Below are positions 28,298 to 38,154 of a stretch of DNA of 59,790 bases, piece after piece (position 1 is the stretch's first letter; each line of letters begins with the position of its first letter). This DNA comes from an uncultured Clostridia bacterium (GTDB lineage Bacteria > Bacillota > Clostridia > TANB77 > CAG-508). The stretch spans positions 1-59,790 of the forward strand of contig CANQPK010000017.1 of the NCBI GenBank assembly GCA_947625685.1. The letters are read 5' to 3'. Below the pieces are notes generated by a model, which was given only the letters and a program-made list of their open reading frames with translations, was not told the DNA's origin and ran no database searches. Both the position numbers and the translations under genes were made by a program.

Positions 28298-28330
28298 AGA
28301 GCAGATTATAATATCTGCTCTTGTTAATAT
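28298..28330 (+). terminator. Terminator of VanW-like gene
   Basis: GAGCAGATTATAATATCTGCTC stem-loop just after the shifted-frame stop. Confidence 0.75.
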
Positions 28331-28420
28331 CTATACTTAAATTTATAAAAAAAGTTTACATTTTTCGACAATAATGATAAAATAACCATGAGTTAAAAAG
28401 TAAAAAGGAGGTATTACTAA

Positions 28421-28738
28421 ATGAGCGAAAAAGGTAAATGCATATTAGCATATATTTTTAGCTGGTTAGGAGGATTAATAGTATTATATGGACTAAAAGA
28501 TAATGAAAGAAATACAAAATATCATGCAGCACAGGCAATTGTACTAGGATTTGGTTATATGATACTAGCAATAGTTGCTAATTTCCTTCCTATTCCATTC
28601 ATAGGCATGATTTTATGGGTAGTTTATTTAGTAGCAATAGTATTTGGAATAATAAAGGCTTGTAATGGAGATGATCCAGAACTACCAGTAATAGGACAAT
28701 TAGCACAATCAATGTTTGGCAAAAAAATAGACGAATAA
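28421..28738 (+). CDS. DUF4870-like small membrane protein
   Basis: A 105-residue protein with three hydrophobic segments (about 5-25, 42-62, 65-85) and the pattern LAYIFSWLGGLIVLYG, RNTKYHAAQAIVLG, VFGIIKACNGDDPELPVIG. This matches the DUF4870/Tic20-like family of bacterial membrane proteins of unknown function. AAAGGAGG site; own terminator. Confidence 0.8.
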   Translation: MSEKGKCILAYIFSWLGGLIVLYGLKDNERNTKYHAAQAIVLGFGYMILAIVANFLPIPFIGMILWVVYLVAIVFGIIKACNGDDPELPVIGQLAQSMFGKKIDE

Positions 28739-28740
28739 TA

Positions 28741-28778
28741 AAAAGAGAGCAGATTATAATAAAATCTGCTCTCTTTTC
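28741..28778 (+). terminator. Terminator after DUF4870-like gene
   Basis: AAAAGAGAGCAGATT and AATCTGCTCTCTTTT form a long stem with T run. Confidence 0.88.
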
Positions 28779-28780
28779 TA

Positions 28781-28809
28781 TTGACAAATAAGCAATTTGA
28801 TAATATAAT
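28781..28809 (+). promoter_or_regulatory. Promoter of tRNA-Lys(CTT)
   Basis: Consensus TTGACA at 28781-28786, 17-base spacer, TATAAT at 28804-28809, 16 bases before the tRNA. Confidence 0.88.
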
Positions 28810-28825
28810 TATGAAAGTTGAAAAT

Positions 28826-28901
28826 GCGCTATTAGCTCAGTTGGTAGAGCAGGTGACTCTTAATCACAAGGTCCGCGGTTCGAACCCGCGATGGCGCACC
28901 A
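28826..28901 (+). tRNA. tRNA-Lys (anticodon CTT)
   Basis: Acceptor GCGCTAT/ATGGCGC (with wobble), anticodon loop CTCTTAA on a GTGA/TCAC stem, T loop GTTCGAA, encoded CCA. The genome therefore has separate tRNAs for AAA and AAG despite its AT bias. Confidence 0.95.
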
Positions 28902-28903
28902 AC

Positions 28904-29320
28904 TTATTTTTCTAATAAATTTGCAAAATTATCACTAAAATCTTTATTAACTTTTTTCAAATTAATTGGTCTTAAATCTTTATTTGTAAAACAATGCTTT
29001 GTTTCACCAGTAAGTACAGTATTTCCAGTTTTTAAATCTGTCATATTATATCCAACGGTCATTCTTACGCCATTATATTCTTTAATAAAAAGATTAATAA
29101 CTATAGTATCTCCAAAAGTAACATGATGCTTATATTCACAGCTTACACATAAAACGGGTATAGTAATATTATTTTCTTCCAAAACAGAAAAAGGCATTCC
29201 AATAGATTCTAACCAAACAGTTCTTGCTTCTTCCATATATCTAATATAATTTGAATGATGAACTACTCCCATTCTATCTGTTTCATAATAATTTACTGCT
29301 CTTTTATAAACAAAACCCAT
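28904..29320 (-). CDS. YbgC/FcbC-type acyl-CoA thioesterase
   Basis: A 138-residue hot-dog-fold thioesterase. The family signature is YYETDRMGVVHHSNYIRYMEEAR (with the catalytic Asp in ETDRMG and the HHSNY motif), followed by the strand RMTVGYNMTDLKTG. Length is typical. AAGGAGA site upstream. The stop lies two bases from the tRNA-Lys 3' end on the opposite strand. Confidence 0.9.
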   Translation of the reverse strand: MGFVYKRAVNYYETDRMGVVHHSNYIRYMEEARTVWLESIGMPFSVLEENNITIPVLCVSCEYKHHVTFGDTIVINLFIKEYNGVRMTVGYNMTDLKTGNTVLTGETKHCFTNKDLRPINLKKVNKDFSDNFANLLEK

Positions 29321-29379
29321 AACAATCTCCTTAAATAATTAGCTAATAAATTTCATTAATAGATAAAAATTAGTTTATT

Positions 29380-30777
29380 CTAAAATTCACAATTTTTAGG
29401 TGTTCTTGGGAAAGGAAGTACATCACGAATATTTTGCATACCAGTTAAATACATCATCATTCTCTCGAAGCCTAAACCAAAACCGCTGTGAACACAGCTT
29501 CCATAACGTCTTAAATCCATATACCACCAGTAGTCTTTTTCATTTAAATTCAATTCTTTCAAACGAGTATTTAATTTTTCAAAATCGTCCTCTCTTTGAC
29601 TTCCACCAATAATTTCACCAATACCAGGAGCTAAAAGATCACAAGCTGCAACAGTTTTTCCATCAGGATTTTGCTTCATATAGAAAGCTTTAATTTCTGC
29701 TGGATAGTTAGTTACAAAGACTGGTTTTCCAAAAAGTTTTTCACTTAAATATCTTTCATGCTCAGTTTGAAGGTCTGTGCCCCAATGAACAGGAAATTCA
29801 AATTTATCATTTACTTTTTCAAGTTCTTTAATAGCATCAGTATATGTCATTCTTCCAAAATCAGAATTTAAAACATTATGCAATCTTTCAAGTAAAGTAG
29901 TATCTATAAATTGATTGAAAAATTCCATTTCTTCAGGAGCATTTTCTAATACATAAGATATAATATATTTAATCATATCTTCAGCTAAATCCATATCATC
30001 ATTTAAATCTGCAAAACAAATTTCAGGTTCAATCATCCAAAACTCTGCAGCATGCTTTACAGTATTAGAATTTTCTGCTCTAAAAGTAGGACCAAAAGTA
30101 TATACATTACGAAAAGCATGAGCAAAAGTCTCAACATCCAATTGTCCACTAACAGTAAGATGTGATGATTTTCCAAAGAAATCTTGAGAAAAATCAACTG
30201 CTCCGTTTTCATCTTTTGGAGGATTGTCTAAATCAATTGCAGTTACTCTAAACATTTCACCAGCGCCTTCGCAGTCACTTCCAGTAATTATAGGAGTGTG
30301 CACATATACGAAACCTCTTTCTTGGAAAAACTTATGAATTGCATAAGACAAAACGCTACGAACTCTAAATACAGCATTAAAAGTATTAGTTCTTGGGCGC
30401 AAATGGCTGATAGTTCTTAGATATTCAAAAGAATGTTTTTTCTTTTGAAGAGGATAATCTAAATCAGCTTGATTAATAATTTGAATACTATTTGCTTTAA
30501 TTTCAAAAGGTTGTTTTGCATTTTCTGTTTTTACAACCTCTCCAGTTACAATAAGAGAAGAACTAATAGTAAGCTTCTTTACTTCTTCAAAATTTGAAAG
30601 ATTTGTATCAAAAACAACTTGAACATTTTTGAAGAAACTTCCATCATTAACTTCAATAAATCCAAAATTTTTAGAATCACGAATAGTTCTAACCCAACCA
30701 GATATATTTACATTAGTATTTACATAACTAGATAAATCTTTATATAAATCTTTTACTAGAACATTTTTTGTATCCAT
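29380..30777 (-). CDS. asnS: Asparaginyl-tRNA synthetase
   Basis: Charges tRNA-Asn. The 465 residues show the N-terminal OB-fold anticodon-binding domain (about 15-105, [24 protein letters not shown]), class II motif 1 ([27 protein letters not shown]), motif 2 ([25 protein letters not shown]) and motif 3 ([27 protein letters not shown]). Length matches bacterial AsnRS. AAGAAGGGA site upstream. CGG strings occur only across codon boundaries. Confidence 0.97.
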   Translation of the reverse strand: MDTKNVLVKDLYKDLSSYVNTNVNISGWVRTIRDSKNFGFIEVNDGSFFKNVQVVFDTNLSNFEEVKKLTISSSLIVTGEVVKTENAKQPFEIKANSIQIINQADLDYPLQKKKHSFEYLRTISHLRPRTNTFNAVFRVRSVLSYAIHKFFQERGFVYVHTPIITGSDCEGAGEMFRVTAIDLDNPPKDENGAVDFSQDFFGKSSHLTVSGQLDVETFAHAFRNVYTFGPTFRAENSNTVKHAAEFWMIEPEICFADLNDDMDLAEDMIKYIISYVLENAPEEMEFFNQFIDTTLLERLHNVLNSDFGRMTYTDAIKELEKVNDKFEFPVHWGTDLQTEHERYLSEKLFGKPVFVTNYPAEIKAFYMKQNPDGKTVAACDLLAPGIGEIIGGSQREDDFEKLNTRLKELNLNEKDYWWYMDLRRYGSCVHSGFGLGFERMMMYLTGMQNIRDVLPFPRTPKNCEF

Positions 30778-30928
30778 TTTAAATCAATCCCTTCTTAAAA
30801 CTATATAATATCCATATTATACAAAAAAAAACAACAAATTTCAAGAATTTAATGATAAAAGATAGACTTTTTATAAAATATTTTGATATAATTAAAAATA
30901 TAAATAAGATGTAATAAGGAGAAATATC

Positions 30929-32162
30929 ATGAAACATACCAAATATCATGTGAATTATAAAAGATTAAGTTTATCAATTATAATACTAATTGCAATAATT
31001 TCTCTTGGAGCCTTAGGGATACATCATGTTTCTAAAATTGGAATATCAGCAAAAGTAGATGATATAAATGGAACACAACAAGAAGTAATGGCTCCAGAGG
31101 ATATAACGATAAATATGGTTGCTATTGGAGATGTAATGTGCCATAGTACGAATTTTAAAGCAGCATACAATAGTGTAAGTAAAGAATATGATTTTTCACC
31201 AGTATTCACAAATGTTGCAAAATACATAACAAAAGCAGATATTGCTATTCGGTAACTTAGAGACAACATTTGCAGGTGAAGCAAGAGGATATTCAGGATA
31301 TCCAACATTTAATTCACCATCATCATTAGGAACAGCAATAAAAAATATAGGAGTAGATGTACTTTCAACAGCAAACAACCATAGTCTTGACAAAGGATAT
31401 AAAGGAATAGTAAGTACATTAGATGCTTTAGACGAAATAGGAATAGAACATACAGGAACATACAGAAGTGAAGATGAACAAAATAAAATACTTGTAAAAG
31501 ATATTAATGGAATAAAAGTAGCATTTCTATCATTTACTTACGGAACAAACGGAATACCTGTGCCAAAAGACAATGGCTACTGTGTAAATTTAATTGATAA
31601 AGAGCTAATGCTAGAGCAAATAAATTTAGCAAAAGCACAAGAGGTGGACCTAATCTGCACATCGATGCATTGGGGTGTAGAATATGCACAAAAACAAAAT
31701 AAGGAACAAGAAGAACTTGCAGACTTTTTATTCCAAAATGGAGTTGATATAATAATTGGCAATCATGCACATGTAATAGAGCCAATGGAAAGAAAAATAA
31801 TTACATTAGAAGACGGAACAGAAAAAGAAGTATTTGTTGTATATGCACTTGGAAATTTTGTGTCTGGACAAGTAAAAGAACACACAAAAACTACTGCAAT
31901 ACTTGATATGAATATAACAAAAAATGGAGAAACAGGAAAAATCTCAATAGATAGCGTAGATTATGTACCAGTGTATTGCTATGATAGAGGAGCAGGAAAA
32001 CCAAATAGATATGAGTTAATAGATATTAAATCTGCAATATCAGAATACGAAAGTGGAAACACATCTAAAGTAAATTCAAGTCTATACAATACTTTGAAAA
32101 AAGAATTAACAAATGCAGAAAGTGTATTAGGAGAACCACTTACAAAAAATGACAACACTTAA
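30929..32162 (+). CDS. CapA/PgsA-family protein, needs a +1 shift at CGG
   Basis: Calcineurin-like enzyme of the CapA (poly-gamma-glutamate synthesis accessory) family, 410 residues with the shift. Residues about 15-35 form a membrane anchor. IGDVMCHSTNF lies before the break. At 31250-31252 zero frame ADIAIR-stop becomes ADIAIGNLETTFAGEARGYSGYPTF when C is skipped, restoring the conserved GNLET metal-site motif. Further motifs are STANNHSLDKG, SMHWGVEYAQKQN and IIGNHAHVIEP, all typical. There is no capB or capC beside it, so the substrate is unclear. Confidence 0.92.
31250..31252 (+). other. CGG +1 shift site in CapA-like gene
   Basis: GCT ATT CGG TAA CTT. The zero-frame stop TAA follows directly. 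Skipping C gives GCT ATT GGT AAC TTA (Ala-Ile-Gly-Asn-Leu), the family's GNLE motif. Confidence 0.93.
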
Positions 32163-32209
32163 ACCAAAAGTTAATATAACTAAACAATCAGAAAAAACAA
32201 TAAAATAGA

Positions 32210-32292
32210 AAAAAGAGCCTTAAAATACTATTTTAGTATAATCAAGAATTGAAAATCCCCATTTAATTTAATTCTTAATAGGCTCTTTTTAT
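32210..32292 (+). terminator. Bidirectional terminator between CapA-like and CorA-like genes
   Basis: AAAAAAGAGCCT and AGGCTCTTTTT arms flank a long internal region with a second imperfect stem (AAGAATTGAA/TTTAATTCTT). Confidence 0.75.
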
Positions 32293-32317
32293 AATAATTA
32301 TATTTACCAATTTAATT

Positions 32318-33265
32318 CTATAACATATCTTTTTTCTTTAGCCATAAAGTTGTAAGCAGAGTAAGCACAACAGAAATAGTGATAAGTATTGGAAAACCTA
32401 AACTGCTATGCTGAAATGGCAAATTTAAATTCATGCCCCAAAAACTTGAAATCATAGTTGGAACTGCAATTACTATAGTAATTGAGGCTAAAAATTTCAT
32501 AACAACGTTTAAGTTATTTGAAATTAAGGAAGCATATGTATCCATAGTTCCACCTAAAATATCACTATATATTTTGCCCATTTCTATGGCCTGTTTATTT
32601 TCAATAATAGCATCCTCTAATAAATCTTCATCTTCATCATATAATTTTAAAATTTTGCCTTTCATAGTTCTTTCCATTACTACTTCATTAGATTTTAAAG
32701 AAGTTGAAAAATAAACTAAACTCTTTTCTAGACTAAGCATTGTTAGAAGCTCTTTATTTTTTAAAGAATCTTTTAAAGCAGCTTCAGTAGCTTCAGCTTC
32801 TTTATTAATCTTCTTTAAATAATTTAAATAGTAAGAAGAATTAGAAAACATTATTTGTAAAATAAATCTACTTTTTTTGTAAGTAGCGAAATTTTTAATT
32901 TTAAATTTTTCAAAATCTTCTATAACCTTTGTTTTCCTTGAACATACAGTAATAAAAAAATCATCTCTAACAACGATCAAACCAAGAGGAATTGTTGTGT
33001 AAAGAATTGATTCATTATTTTTTTCAACAACAGGAACATCAATTACAAAAAGTATAGTAGAATCATCATCTTCTTGGTCAATTCTTGCTTGTTCCTCTAT
33101 ATCCAAAGAGTAACGAATAAAATCCTCTTGAATTTTTAAATTTTCACAAACTTTTTGAATTTCATCACCAGACGGGTTTGTCAGATTAATCCAAGAACCT
33201 TTCGTAAATTTATCAATTTCAGAAGTTTTTCCAGTTTGAATATCTGTGTTATAAATTTTTATCAT
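32318..33265 (-). CDS. CorA-family magnesium/divalent-cation transporter
   Basis: A 315-residue protein from the ATG at 33265 (GGTGGGTGAT site). The large N-terminal cytoplasmic domain is acidic and rich in helices, and two C-terminal transmembrane helices carry the pore motif GMN in SSFWGMNLNLPF and end with a basic KKKDML tail. This is the standard CorA plan for Mg2+ or Co2+ uptake. Frame intact, no CGG codon. Confidence 0.92.
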   Translation of the reverse strand: MIKIYNTDIQTGKTSEIDKFTKGSWINLTNPSGDEIQKVCENLKIQEDFIRYSLDIEEQARIDQEDDDSTILFVIDVPVVEKNNESILYTTIPLGLIVVRDDFFITVCSRKTKVIEDFEKFKIKNFATYKKSRFILQIMFSNSSYYLNYLKKINKEAEATEAALKDSLKNKELLTMLSLEKSLVYFSTSLKSNEVVMERTMKGKILKLYDEDEDLLEDAIIENKQAIEMGKIYSDILGGTMDTYASLISNNLNVVMKFLASITIVIAVPTMISSFWGMNLNLPFQHSSLGFPILITISVVLTLLTTLWLKKKDML

Positions 33266-33365
33266 AACTTTAATCACCCACCCTTTGATATTATTTTCAT
33301 TACTATTTTACAATGTTTAAAAGGTTTAGTCAAGAAAAAGCAGTTAATAGATTAAATAAAACAGA

Positions 33366-33398
33366 AATGCTCTCTATCAAATTTAGAGAGCATTTCTA
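33366..33398 (-). terminator. Terminator after the 33409 gene
   Basis: AAATGCTCTCTA and TAGAGAGCATTT form a perfect 12-bp stem. Confidence 0.85.
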
Positions 33399-33408
33399 AT
33401 ATATTCAA

Positions 33409-34092
33409 TTAATTTGTCCATTCAGTAATTTTATATCCAGTTAAATTAGGTTTTGAAACATCTTCATCTGTTACACTATCAAAACTGAAATTTGTAATTT
33501 CTGAAATTCTAGGATAGCTCTTTCCATCTATTTCATCAAAACCTACAGTTGTTTTCATTACGATACCAGTGTCCTTATTAACCCAAATTTTGCTGTTAAT
33601 AAAGGTTGTCAAATAATTTAATCTTACACAATATGTAGATTCATTGTTTACTTTTTCATCAGTAATTATTGATGTCATAGCTAAAAGTAATTTAAATCCA
33701 AAAGTATTTACTTCTTTTGAGCCAAATAACATTGGTATCGAAGGACTTCCAAGAAGATGGTCTTTATAAGCAACTAACGTTTGTGGAATCATTGTTATTT
33801 GTTCTTGTGTCTCAATATCATTCCAAATAATTATAGTTATATTATTTTCATTAATTGCTATTGTGGATTTACTATCCTTATGATAAACTTTATTAGAATT
33901 TATTATATTGTCAGGACTATTCTCATTGTATGACATTCGATCAAATGAGTAATTAGTTTTATCAATAAGCTCTGACTCTTTGGCAAATATTTTATTTATA
34001 ATAATATAGTTTCTAACGGTATGTATGATGAAGATTATTAATAAAACTAAAAAAATAATTCCAATAATTTTTAATATTTTATGGTTTTTCAT
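33409..34092 (-). CDS. Unknown membrane-anchored extracellular protein
   Basis: A 227-residue protein (ATG at 34092 behind GGGGGAGA). One N-terminal membrane helix (about 7-29) is followed by a beta-rich extracytoplasmic domain with repeated strands, such as VYHKDSKSTIAINENNITIIIWNDIE and SKIWVNKDTGIVMKTTVGF. That last pattern (a strand describing an observed value, then 'vdk-tg-v-k') resembles LolA-like or similar lipid-binding outer-surface folds, but I cannot name a family. Frame intact. Confidence 0.6.
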   Translation of the reverse strand: MKNHKILKIIGIIFLVLLIIFIIHTVRNYIIINKIFAKESELIDKTNYSFDRMSYNENSPDNIINSNKVYHKDSKSTIAINENNITIIIWNDIETQEQITMIPQTLVAYKDHLLGSPSIPMLFGSKEVNTFGFKLLLAMTSIITDEKVNNESTYCVRLNYLTTFINSKIWVNKDTGIVMKTTVGFDEIDGKSYPRISEITNFSFDSVTDEDVSKPNLTGYKITEWTN

Positions 34093-34310
34093 AAAAATCT
34101 CCCCCTTTTTCATTAGAATAATATACTATTATTATACCATATTTAGCAGATTTTAGCAAATTTGAGACATGAAATAGCTGATATTAATATGTTTTCAGAT
34201 TTATCATTACATAAAAATACACCATCAAAATAATTTACAAGTCTTGAAATAGCTATCAGTTTGTTGTATAATATACCCTGAGTATTAAATAAATGTTAGG
34301 AGGCAAAATA

Positions 34311-35891
34311 ATGCTAGTATCAACAGGAGTGACAGTACGATTTGGAAAAAGAGTTTTATTTGAAGATGTTAATATACGATTTGGAAAAGGAAATTGCTAT
34401 GGAATAATTGGAGCAAATGGAGCAGGAAAGTCGACATTTTTAAAAGTATTGTCAGGAGAAATAGAGCCAAGCAAAGGAGAAGTTTCACTTGAACCAGGAG
34501 AAAGATTATCAGTATTAAAACAAGACCACTTTGCATATGAGGAATATACTGTAATAGATACAGTAATAATGGGAAATCAAGAATTATATAGGATAATTAA
34601 AGAAAAAGAAGCAATATATTCAAAACCGGATTTTTCAGAAGAAGACGGTATGAAAGCTGCAAAACTGGAAGAAAGATTTGCAGAACTTGACGGTTGGAAT
34701 GCAGAAGCGGATGCTGCAACACTTTTAAATAATTTAGGAATTGAAACAGATATGCACTATAAACTAATGAAAGAAATAGAAGCAAAAGATAAAGTAAAAG
34801 TATTACTTGCACAAGCATTATTTGGAAATCCTGATGTATTACTATTAGATGAGCCTACAAACGATTTAGATATAAATAGTATAAATTGGTTACAAGAATT
34901 TTTGATAGATTTTGAAAATACGGTTATAGTTGTATCACATGATAGATACTTTTTAAACAAAGTATGTACACATATAGCAGATGTAGACTTTGGAAAAATA
35001 AAAGTATATCCAGGAAACTACGATTTCTGGTATGAATCTAGTCAGTTAGCATTAAAACAAGCAAAAGAGGCAAATAAAAAGAAAGAAGAAAAAATAAAAG
35101 AATTGCAAGAATTTATCGCAAGATTTAGTGCAAACGCCTCAAAATCTAAGCAAGCAACATCAAGAAAAAAATCACTAGAAAAAATAGAATTAGATGAAAT
35201 AAAGCCATCAAATAGGAAATATCCATATATTGATTTTAAACCAGATAGAGAACCTGGCAAAGAAATATTAACCATAAAAAATATATGTAAATCAATTAAT
35301 GGAGAAAAAATATTAGATAATGTTTCTTTCACAGTAAAAAAAGATGATAAAATACTGCTTTTAGCAGATAACGAAATGGCAAAAACATTGCTATTCCAGA
35401 TAATAGCAGGAGAAGTAGAACAAGATTCAGGAGAGATTTTGTTTGGAACAACAATTACTAAAGACTATTTCCCAAAAGACAATAATTATATGTTTGATAA
35501 AGATGAATTACTTGTAGATTGGTTAAGAGGTTATTCAAAAGATCCAGATGAAACTTATGTAAGAGGCTTTTTAGGAAGAATGCTATTTTCAGGGGAAGAG
35601 GCACTTAAAAACATCAAAGTATTATCAGGAGGAGAAAAAGTAAGATGTGTATTATCTAAGATGATGTTATCAGGAGCAAACTTTTTAATGTTTGATGAAC
35701 CAACAAACCACTTAGATATGGAAAGTATAACATCACTAAATGAAGGTATGAAAAAATTTAAAGGAAACATGATTTTTACATCACACGATCACGAATTATG
35801 TCAGACAGTTGCAAATAGAATTATAGATATAAAAGAAAATAAAGTTATTGATAAAGAATGCACTTATAATCAATATCTCGAAATAGAATAA
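34311..35891 (+). CDS. ABC-F family ATPase with complementary degenerate halves
   Basis: A cytoplasmic two-domain ABC-F protein (526 residues from ATG 34311, TAGGAGG upstream), a class acting on ribosomes. Domain 1 has Walker A GANGAGKST and Walker B VLLLDEPTNDLD but its signature is replaced by EAKDKVKVLLAQ. Domain 2 has a degenerate P-loop (LADNEMAKTLL) yet a good signature LSGGEKVRCVLSK and Walker B FLMFDEPTNHLD. Thus only one of two composite ATP sites would be canonical. A charged linker (about 240-300) joins them. This looks like the YkpA/YbiT-like branch, where I believe the second P-loop is often altered. Confidence 0.88.
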   Translation: MLVSTGVTVRFGKRVLFEDVNIRFGKGNCYGIIGANGAGKSTFLKVLSGEIEPSKGEVSLEPGERLSVLKQDHFAYEEYTVIDTVIMGNQELYRIIKEKEAIYSKPDFSEEDGMKAAKLEERFAELDGWNAEADAATLLNNLGIETDMHYKLMKEIEAKDKVKVLLAQALFGNPDVLLLDEPTNDLDINSINWLQEFLIDFENTVIVVSHDRYFLNKVCTHIADVDFGKIKVYPGNYDFWYESSQLALKQAKEANKKKEEKIKELQEFIARFSANASKSKQATSRKKSLEKIELDEIKPSNRKYPYIDFKPDREPGKEILTIKNICKSINGEKILDNVSFTVKKDDKILLLADNEMAKTLLFQIIAGEVEQDSGEILFGTTITKDYFPKDNNYMFDKDELLVDWLRGYSKDPDETYVRGFLGRMLFSGEEALKNIKVLSGGEKVRCVLSKMMLSGANFLMFDEPTNHLDMESITSLNEGMKKFKGNMIFTSHDHELCQTVANRIIDIKENKVIDKECTYNQYLEIE

Positions 35892-35927
35892 ATAATTATT
35901 AATATTTTAATAGTATAAAGGATAAAA

Positions 35928-36245
35928 ATGAAACAAAAAAATATATTTAAATATATAAGAATAATAATATATGTAGGAATAATTATATCTTGGCTTATAT
36001 TAAAATATACAAATCTTATAAATTGGACATGTTATATAAATGAAACCTTTGGAATACTATGTCCAACCTGTGGAATAACGAGAGCAATGGAAGGTATATT
36101 AAACTTTGATTTTCCACTTGCAATAAGATATAATGCATATTGTACATTAGTTCTATTTCCAATATTTTTTATTTTATTTATTGATGATATTATATGTATT
36201 ATTTTGAAAAAAAGATCATTTGTTGATATAATATTTGGAGATTAA
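35928..36245 (+). CDS. DUF2752 membrane protein
   Basis: A 105-residue membrane protein with three hydrophobic segments and the DUF2752 signature: GILCPTCGITRAMEGILNFDFPLAIRYN. The CPTCG pair and the following TR are the conserved core. Function unknown. It is followed by another tiny membrane protein and may be cotranscribed. Confidence 0.85.
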   Translation: MKQKNIFKYIRIIIYVGIIISWLILKYTNLINWTCYINETFGILCPTCGITRAMEGILNFDFPLAIRYNAYCTLVLFPIFFILFIDDIICIILKKRSFVDIIFGD

Positions 36246-36284
36246 AAAACAATTTAAATTTGATAGAAATAAAAGAGAGGAAAT

Positions 36285-36446
36285 ATGGATAAAATAATAA
36301 TAGGAATAGCATATATATTAACAATATACCTTTTCTATAATTTAATAAAAATAAGAAAAAACCAAAAAGAGAATAGAAGATATAAAATATATGTATTAAT
36401 TGTTTTAATCCTAGCTTTAATAATTGTATGGAATATATTTAGATAA
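36285..36446 (+). CDS. Tiny two-helix membrane protein
   Basis: A 53-residue frame, MDKIIIGIAYILTIYLFYN at the start and a second helix YVLIVLILALIIVWNIF at the end, separated by a basic turn. AGAGAGGAAAT is a plausible ribosome-binding site and a strong terminator follows directly, so it is probably a real gene. Family not recognised. Confidence 0.6.
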   Translation: MDKIIIGIAYILTIYLFYNLIKIRKNQKENRRYKIYVLIVLILALIIVWNIFR

Positions 36447-36481
36447 AAAACTCCTTGAAAATAAATCAAGGAGTTTTTTAT
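36447..36481 (+). terminator. Terminator after the 53-residue gene
   Basis: AAACTCCTTGA and TCAAGGAGTTT stem with a T run. Confidence 0.9.
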
Positions 36482-36540
36482 CTAAATATTACTTTGCTAA
36501 TAAACTTTTATATTAGTAAATTAAAAATCAAAAGCATATT

Positions 36541-36909
36541 TTAGTATAATGTAGAATATGAAGATGGTAAACTAGACCAATCTACATTATTACCAATATA
36601 AGCAACACCTACAGCAGCAAGAGCAAGTAATAGTACCCAAAGAACTACTACTATAATTCCAAGAACTAAACCTGCTATACCCATTCCATGACCACCTTTA
36701 TGTCTTCCAACAATTCCAAAAATAATAGCTAATATTGCGCAAGGTATAGAAATATACCAGAAACAAAATGCAACAAGAGAAACTATACCTAAAACCATAG
36801 ATGCAATATTAAATCCTTTTTTCTCAGAATCTGGTTGTACATTTGTTGTAGTTGCTCCAGTTGTACTTGGATTTGCAGATACTTGTTCATTATTTTTCTC
36901 TTCGTCCAT
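36541..36909 (-). CDS. DUF4190-like membrane protein
   Basis: A 122-residue protein with a polar, low-complexity N-terminus (about 1-30, rich in N, T and S), then two hydrophobic segments in the DUF4190 pattern: GFNIASMVLGIVSLVAFCFWYISIPCAILAIIFGIVG and GGHGMGIAGLVLGIIVVVLWV. Short polar tail. AAAGGAGGA site. Function unknown. Confidence 0.75.
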   Translation of the reverse strand: MDEEKNNEQVSANPSTTGATTTNVQPDSEKKGFNIASMVLGIVSLVAFCFWYISIPCAILAIIFGIVGRHKGGHGMGIAGLVLGIIVVVLWVLLLALAAVGVAYIGNNVDWSSLPSSYSTLY

Positions 36910-37014
36910 TGGACATTCCTCCTTTTACTTTAGTTATCATACCATTAGGTATTAAATATATAAAATAAGCCTAGAATTACAAAAAGATGCAATCATAAAC
37001 TTATAATATCGAAA

Positions 37015-38067
37015 TTACTTATATTTCTTTTGGATTTCCTCAATTTCATCATAATGATTTTTTAATATATCCAAAAATACATCAGCAATTTGTGGGTCAA
37101 ACTGCAACCTTCTATTTTTTTCAATTTCTTCTTTTACAAAATCTAAATCTAAAGAATCTCTATAAGTTCTTTTAGAAGTCATAGCATCAAAAGTATCAGC
37201 AACAGCTGTAATTCTTGCAAGATAAGGAATATTATCACCTTTTAACTTAGAAGGATAACCAAGTCCGTCATATCTTTCATGATGGTGTTTTACAATTGGA
37301 ATAATATCCTTAAAAATTATAGCATTTGATAAAATATGAACGCCAATAGCTGGATGATTTTTAATTTCAGAATACTCTGTAGGTGTAAGTTTAGCAGGTT
37401 TAAGTAGTATACTATCAGGTATACCTATTTTACCAATATCATGGAAAAGACCTCCTATTTTAAGCGTATGTAAATCTTCTTCAGAAAGTCCTAAATATTT
37501 TCCAATTAAAACAGAATATTCGGAAACTCTATCAGAATGTCCTTTTGTATAAGGATCTTTTGCTTCTACGGTATATCGCAAAGTTTCAATGCTTTCCATA
37601 TATGCAGTCTCTAACTTTGAATTAGCTTCTTTTAATTCATCATTTATTTCTTTAATAGTATTCATTTGTTTAATTGCTTTTACGCCAGATTCGATTAGAA
37701 GCAATAATTGATCAAATTTATCACTCTTTTCGCAATAACCCTGAATATCTAATCTTTTTATTGTCTCAAGCGGTGGAGCTAAATCTTTATGACCTGTAAG
37801 TAACAAAATATACAATTCTTTATTAAATTTGCGAATTTCTTCTACAACTTGATCTCCATGAATAGGAGTCATAATAAAGTCAAGAATCATCAAATCAAAA
37901 TGCTCAGATTTAACTCTTTCTATTGCTTCAAGAGGATCAGTGACACCAGCAAAGATATATCCAGATTTCTTTAAAAAAATTGATAAAGAATCGATTATAC
38001 CAATCTCATCATCAACTACAAGCACTTTTATTCCATTTGAAGCCTGAGCCTGAATATTTTTTCTCAC
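37015..38067 (-). CDS. Response regulator with HD-GYP domain
   Basis: A 350-residue two-component output protein. The receiver domain (about 12-130) has the phosphoacceptor in DLMILDFIMTP and the conserved Thr/Lys region LLTGHKD. A coiled coil (about 135-165) leads into an HD-GYP phosphodiesterase domain (about 165-340) with FHDIGKIGIPD, the second metal histidines HHERYDGLGYPSKLKG and DTFDAMTSKRTYR. It probably degrades cyclic di-GMP. GTG start with GAGGATGTGATA. It lies 88 bases after the histidine kinase gene, its likely partner. Confidence 0.93.
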   Translation of the reverse strand: MRKNIQAQASNGIKVLVVDDEIGIIDSLSIFLKKSGYIFAGVTDPLEAIERVKSEHFDLMILDFIMTPIHGDQVVEEIRKFNKELYILLLTGHKDLAPPLETIKRLDIQGYCEKSDKFDQLLLLIESGVKAIKQMNTIKEINDELKEANSKLETAYMESIETLRYTVEAKDPYTKGHSDRVSEYSVLIGKYLGLSEEDLHTLKIGGLFHDIGKIGIPDSILLKPAKLTPTEYSEIKNHPAIGVHILSNAIIFKDIIPIVKHHHERYDGLGYPSKLKGDNIPYLARITAVADTFDAMTSKRTYRDSLDLDFVKEEIEKNRRLQFDPQIADVFLDILKNHYDEIEEIQKKYK

Positions 38068-38154
38068 ACTATCACATCCTCTACAAAAATTATAGCGATA
38101 AATTTTAAAAAAATCAAGAAAAATTTACAAAAATTTCCCTTTTTCGTCAAAAAA

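Noticed and set aside
31024-31393. Open frames on the strand opposite real genes (for example opposite CapA-like, gyrA, NRPS)
   Set aside because: They lack ribosome-binding sites and family motifs and mirror the codon structure of the real gene.
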